Shown here in pieces: positions 40,698 through 43,456 of a stretch of DNA of 43,456 bases. The DNA is from JBCCFX01 sp039029515. GTDB taxonomy: Bacteria > Planctomycetota > Phycisphaerae > Phycisphaerales > SM1A02. The notes under the pieces are model-generated. The model saw nothing but the letters and a program-made list of their open reading frames with translations, did no database searches and was not told the origin of the DNA. The position numbers and the translations under genes are program-made. The stretch lies in the NCBI GenBank assembly GCA_039029515.1, contig JBCCFX010000003.1:1-43456 (forward strand), given 5' to 3'. Positions within the stretch are counted from its first letter, which is position 1. Each line of letters starts with the position of its first letter.

Positions 40698-42349
40698 GCC
40701 GCACGACCCGCCTCACCCGCGGCCTCGTCGGCCAGGCGCTGCTCATCACGCACCATGGCGTCGTACACCGTGAAGTCCAGACCGAGGAACGTCTCGACGA
40801 TTCGCGGGTCAAACTGCGTGCCTGCGTTACGACGGATTTCCGCGTGGACCTCCGATCGCGACATCGACGCGCGATAGGTACGCGTTGATGACATTGCATC
40901 AAACGCATCAGCCAGACCGATGAGGCGCGCAACCACAGGAATGTCATCGCCAGCAAGTCCAGCCGGATAGCCCGCGCCGTCCCATCGCTCATGGTGATAG
41001 AGCACGCCCGGCAGGACGTCGTCGAGCCGCGGAATGTCGCGGAGAATGCGATGCCCGATTTCGGGGTGCTTCTTGATCGCGTCAAATTCTTCGTCGTCAA
41101 GCCGGCCGGTTTTGGTCAGCACCGATTCCGGCACGCCGATCTTTCCGACATCATGGACGAGGCCCGCAATGCGATAACGACGCACGGTTCGATCATCCAG
41201 ACCGAGTGAACGCCCAAGCTGCTCGGTGAGATGCGCCACACGTTGCGAATGACCCGATGTATACCGATCCTTGGCATCGATGGCTGCCGTCAGACCTTCA
41301 AGCGTCCCGACGAACATTCGGTTGAGATCTTCGAAGAGACCCGCGTTCTGCAGGAAGACGCCAATCTGCCGCGCTGTCGCTTCAAGCAACTTGGTATCCA
41401 CACTTGATGCGAGATGATCATCTCCATCGCGATTGCCGGCCGCGATGATCCCGATCATGCCATCGGCATCGCTCAAGGGATGCGCAATGACCGGCTGGCC
41501 GAGCGGCGAGAAGCCTGCATCCGTGTCCCGAAAATCCGGGTCAAGCACGCGCGTCGTGTCCGGTTCACTTCCTCGATACAAGGTGTTCAGCAACGCACGC
41601 ACCGTCGGTGTTGGCGCCGCGGCGTCGCCCGCGAGAATCAACTGTTGCGTCAACGACGGAACCTTGGAGAGGTCGTCCGTGAAAAGTGCGCCAACCCAGT
41701 CATAAGGCAACGTGGCCAGCAGTTCATCGCAGATCACGCGAACAAACCGTTCCGGCTGGTCAATCTGTCGCAGAAGGTCCGCGATCGTATAGAGCAGCGT
41801 GATCTCCTCGTACGATTCGGTCAGCTGCTGCGACATCTGCTCCATCTGCGTGGATTCGATCTGCTGCTGCGCATGATTGCGCAGAATGACCGTCACGAAT
41901 TGTGCGATGCGCTGGGCCTCGCAGGTCGATACCACCGGAAGCCGGCGAAGCTGGTCACGAACCCACTCGAGATCAAACTGTGCCGCCTGCGCCATCAGGT
42001 GCAGGTATTCATCATCAAGAAGTGCATCGGTCACCATGATCGCCACGAAGTAGCCGAAACGCTCGCGACGAATCCGAACCGGCTGCGGGATGAACCAAAT
42101 GCCCGGAATCACTTCGCGTGGCAGCGGTTCATCAAACTCGGACCATGCGGCCGCGCATGCAAGGAGCGCCTCTGGCACGACTCGCGCGCTCAGGAGCAGT
42201 CGAACAAGCCAGTCTGCATCCGCCCCGCGCGGCCAGCGTACGCGACCATCCTCGGACGTACCGATGATCGCCAGCCCCATGCTTCGAAGCTGCTCGCGCA
42301 GGCCCTCGTGGAGCGTTGAATCCGTCAGGATGGTCAGTGCCTGTGTCAC
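40694..42349 (-). CDS. GAF / HD-GYP signalling protein (probable c-di-GMP phosphodiesterase)
   Basis: A 551-aa protein. The first 160 residues have no recognised domain. A coiled stretch (about 160-195) precedes a GAF-like domain (about 195-340). The C-terminal HD-GYP domain (about 345-520) shows SGHSQRVAHLTEQLG, IAGLVHDVGKIGVPESVL, HPEIGHRIL and the signature HHERWDGAGYPAGLAGDDIP, then ADAFDAM. This set is expected to bind metals and break down c-di-GMP. It starts with GTG overlapping the stop of the truncated response regulator (GTGA) and overlaps the STAS gene by ATGA. The N-terminal region could sense an unknown signal. Confidence 0.9.
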   Translation of the reverse strand: MTQALTILTDSTLHEGLREQLRSMGLAIIGTSEDGRVRWPRGADADWLVRLLLSARVVPEALLACAAAWSEFDEPLPREVIPGIWFIPQPVRIRRERFGYFVAIMVTDALLDDEYLHLMAQAAQFDLEWVRDQLRRLPVVSTCEAQRIAQFVTVILRNHAQQQIESTQMEQMSQQLTESYEEITLLYTIADLLRQIDQPERFVRVICDELLATLPYDWVGALFTDDLSKVPSLTQQLILAGDAAAPTPTVRALLNTLYRGSEPDTTRVLDPDFRDTDAGFSPLGQPVIAHPLSDADGMIGIIAAGNRDGDDHLASSVDTKLLEATARQIGVFLQNAGLFEDLNRMFVGTLEGLTAAIDAKDRYTSGHSQRVAHLTEQLGRSLGLDDRTVRRYRIAGLVHDVGKIGVPESVLTKTGRLDDEEFDAIKKHPEIGHRILRDIPRLDDVLPGVLYHHERWDGAGYPAGLAGDDIPVVARLIGLADAFDAMSSTRTYRASMSRSEVHAEIRRNAGTQFDPRIVETFLGLDFTVYDAMVRDEQRLADEAAGEAGRAA

Positions 42350-42444
42350 GCGACGTCTCGAGTCTCCCGAGATGTATCGTCGCTTTTGCTGGCCTTCAGG
42401 AACCCATCCACAAGCTCAAGCAATGCGCGCGGGCTGAACGGTTT
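42346..42444 (-). CDS. Response regulator receiver domain, C-terminal end (cut at junction)
   Basis: Directly upstream of the HD-GYP gene, the minus strand reads KPFSPRALLELVDGFL followed by a polar tail and TGA. The KPFSP-x2-LLELV pattern is the end of a CheY-like receiver domain, with the invariant Lys. Continuing upstream, the frame meets a stop only a few codons on, in sequence that belongs to another gene. About 85% of the expected receiver domain is therefore missing. It overlaps the HD-GYP start by GTGA. The break marks the junction described in the findings. Confidence 0.75.
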   Translation of the reverse strand, partial: KPFSPRALLELVDGFLKASKSDDTSRETRDVA

Positions 42445-42466
42445 CAATGGTCTCTAAGTCAGCCAT
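42431..42466 (-). CDS. Start of the gene following the Rrf2 regulator (cut at junction)
   Basis: Immediately after the stop of the Rrf2 gene an ATG opens a frame reading MADLETIETV, which is in frame until the sequence switches to the response regulator fragment. In alphaproteobacteria the gene after this kind of Rrf2 regulator is often a SUF iron-sulfur gene such as sufB; ten residues are too few to confirm it. Only the first codons remain. Confidence 0.5.
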
Positions 42467-42907
42467 CTATGCGAATTCCTTCTGGGGCTCTGGGAACATG
42501 GTGCGCCAATCTGGCGTCATGTCTGTTAATTTTACGTTTTGCAGGGCCGCCTTTACCGCCGCATTGACTGAATCCCAATTGCCCGCAACGCCGCATGTAC
42601 TCTCAACCGAGCAATCATCTTCAGATTCTTCAACGCAGGCCGTCAGGGCAATAGGCCCCTCAATGGCGCCAATAATGCAGGCCACACTGATTTGATCAGC
42701 CTGGTTGGCCAAAGCATAGCCGCCTGCGATGCCCCGTGTTGAGGTCACCAAACCGCTGCGCGCCAACATCTTCATCAGCTTGGCCACTGTAGGGCCAGGA
42801 ATACCTGTTTCATCGGCCAGGGACGCCGCAGATTTAGACTTATCGGGCGAGGCTGCCAGAAAAGACAACAGCACCACCCCGTAATCCGTCAGTTTAGAGA
42901 GCTTCAT
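42467..42907 (-). CDS. Rrf2-family SUF iron-sulfur regulator
   Basis: A 146-aa transcription regulator of the Rrf2/IscR family. The winged helix is at about 1-65 (MKLSKLTDYGVVLLSFLA, TGIPGPTVAKLMKMLARSGLV, RGIAGGYALA), followed by the cluster region with three Cys (ACVEESEDDC, then STC) and NWDSVNAAVKAALQNVKLTDM, as in SUF-type regulators of alphaproteobacteria. Such proteins sense iron-sulfur status and control suf genes. A palindrome CCTATATAGG (42,912-42,921) lies directly before its ribosome-binding site and could be an operator. Base and codon use are more A+T-rich than in the rest of the window. Confidence 0.85.
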   Translation of the reverse strand: MKLSKLTDYGVVLLSFLAASPDKSKSAASLADETGIPGPTVAKLMKMLARSGLVTSTRGIAGGYALANQADQISVACIIGAIEGPIALTACVEESEDDCSVESTCGVAGNWDSVNAAVKAALQNVKLTDMTPDWRTMFPEPQKEFA

Positions 42908-42947
42908 TAGTCCTATATAGGCAGGCTAGGCTAAGATACCACCCCGC

Positions 42948-43456
42948 CTATGATGCCTTATCCAGCATTTCAGCAAACTTGTCTGCTTCGTCATCGTGCA
43001 TGAAGATGGAATTGGCTTTGTAGGGGAAATTCATCGCCTTTACCTCAGCGCCAAAGTCTTTGAGCGCGCCGACGCGTTCGGCATAGAGCTGGTCATGGAG
43101 CGGCTGGAGATCGCGGAAGGTATGGGCGTGTTTGGGTTTGATGGGTGCTTCGCCGCAAATATCGGTCATGAACAGGAAGATCACGTCGCCCGCATTCCCT
43201 GACCCCAGGGAGAATGTGATGATGCTGGTCTTATCATTCATCATATTCAGGGCGTCTTCGGCCACGCACTCAATCTCCACAGACATGGCACCAGCATCTT
43301 CATAACGTTTGAAGGTGCGGAACAACTCCATCGCTTCCTCCGCCGTGCGGCCAAAGCCGCGCAAGCCTCGGTTCCATATGGAATAGGTCGGCACCAGGCC
43401 CATATGGCCTTGGACGGGGATGCCTTCCTTGGCCAGCAGTTCCACGACATCGAAGG
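42948..43456 (-). CDS. panB: PanB-like ketopantoate hydroxymethyltransferase, C-terminal part
   Basis: The frame runs off the right edge, so the N-terminus is missing. It shows GIPVQGHMGLVP, GRTAEEAMELFRTFKRYEDAGA and VEIECVA, which fit PanB (family: V-x-G-H-L-G-L-x-P, E-x-A-G-A ... LECVP). PanB makes ketopantoate in pantothenate and CoA synthesis. The later GIGAG-x-x-x-DGQVLV segment of PanB reads FSLGSGNAGDVIFLF, and a C-terminal stretch follows, so it is a divergent member. It lies 40 bases upstream of the Rrf2 gene. Like that gene it looks proteobacterial, not planctomycete. Confidence 0.75.
   Translation of the reverse strand, partial: FDVVELLAKEGIPVQGHMGLVPTYSIWNRGLRGFGRTAEEAMELFRTFKRYEDAGAMSVEIECVAEDALNMMNDKTSIITFSLGSGNAGDVIFLFMTDICGEAPIKPKHAHTFRDLQPLHDQLYAERVGALKDFGAEVKAMNFPYKANSIFMHDDEADKFAEMLDKAS

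Noticed and set aside
41414..42319. A 301-codon plus-strand open frame opposite the HD-GYP gene
   Set aside because: Same shadow signature, with no motif and no ribosome-binding site, while the opposite strand has a complete HD-GYP signature.
42450..43456. Right end as a horizontally acquired island
   Set aside because: Two genes are both cut at one point with a short shared sequence, and there is no integrase, repeat or tRNA; misassembly explains it more simply.

Overview
The window reads as one stretch of a Gram-negative planctomycete chromosome, most like the Phycisphaerae, joined near its right end to about 1 kb that does not belong to it. The lineage call rests on a secreted protein with a PEP-CTERM-like tail (VPTPG, hydrophobic helix, RRRRR), a chlamydial/planctomycete-type Hc1 histone-like protein, fibro-slime and spondin domain proteins, LPS heptose and O-antigen genes, zinc-ribbon membrane proteins and two ECF sigma/anti-sigma pairs. 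It is an inference from gene content; there is no rRNA gene. I saw no tRNA gene, CRISPR array, transposase or phage gene.

Layout. 1-2.7 kb: the 3' end of a phosphofructokinase gene, a spondin-domain PEP-CTERM protein and a membrane-anchored repeat protein. 2.7-7.0 kb: a tightly coupled five-gene operon (HAD phosphatase of GmhB type with a membrane tail, a 106-aa unknown, GT9 heptosyltransferase, O-antigen ligase, PlsY) in which every junction is a 4-base ATGA overlap. 7-10 kb: a UbiA-like membrane protein, then an ECF sigma factor and its membrane partner. 10-19.8 kb: a fibro-slime protein, adenylosuccinate lyase of the animal type, an isochorismatase-fold protein, the Hc1-like protein, a FabZ-like dehydratase, a UvrC-like protein, ManA and a beta-helix protein. 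19.9-26.9 kb: a second ECF/anti-sigma pair, asparagine synthetase, a beta-lactamase-fold protein, KDPG aldolase and a zinc-ribbon protein. 26.9-37.3 kb: ProRS, UbiA, DnaK, a poorly coding stretch, a TPR/beta-lactamase-fold protein, a Dus enzyme and free-Met-R-sulfoxide reductase. 37.3-42.4 kb: a minus-strand operon running response regulator (truncated), HD-GYP, STAS, GspE/PilB, GspF/PilC.

Right end. Between about 42,431 and 42,447 the response regulator gene is cut inside its receiver domain and abuts the first codons of a different gene. Beyond it lie an Rrf2/SUF-type regulator and a PanB fragment with more A+T and proteobacterial-looking proteins. An assembly chimera is the simplest explanation.

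Three things stand out. First, four intergenic gaps in the first 10 kb hold degenerate tandem arrays with a strict 7-base period; one fills nearly the whole sigma/anti-sigma gap. Their units differ but their design is the same, and they resemble in kind the heptanucleotide STRR repeats of cyanobacteria. Second, several enzyme-fold proteins have lost catalytic residues by eye alignment: two beta-lactamase/serine hydrolase folds, an isochorismatase fold and a GIY-YIG domain. Third, the last operon couples HD-GYP and STAS signalling proteins directly to the motor and platform genes of a pilus or type II secretion machine. All start sites and domain calls were made by reading the sequence, without database searches.
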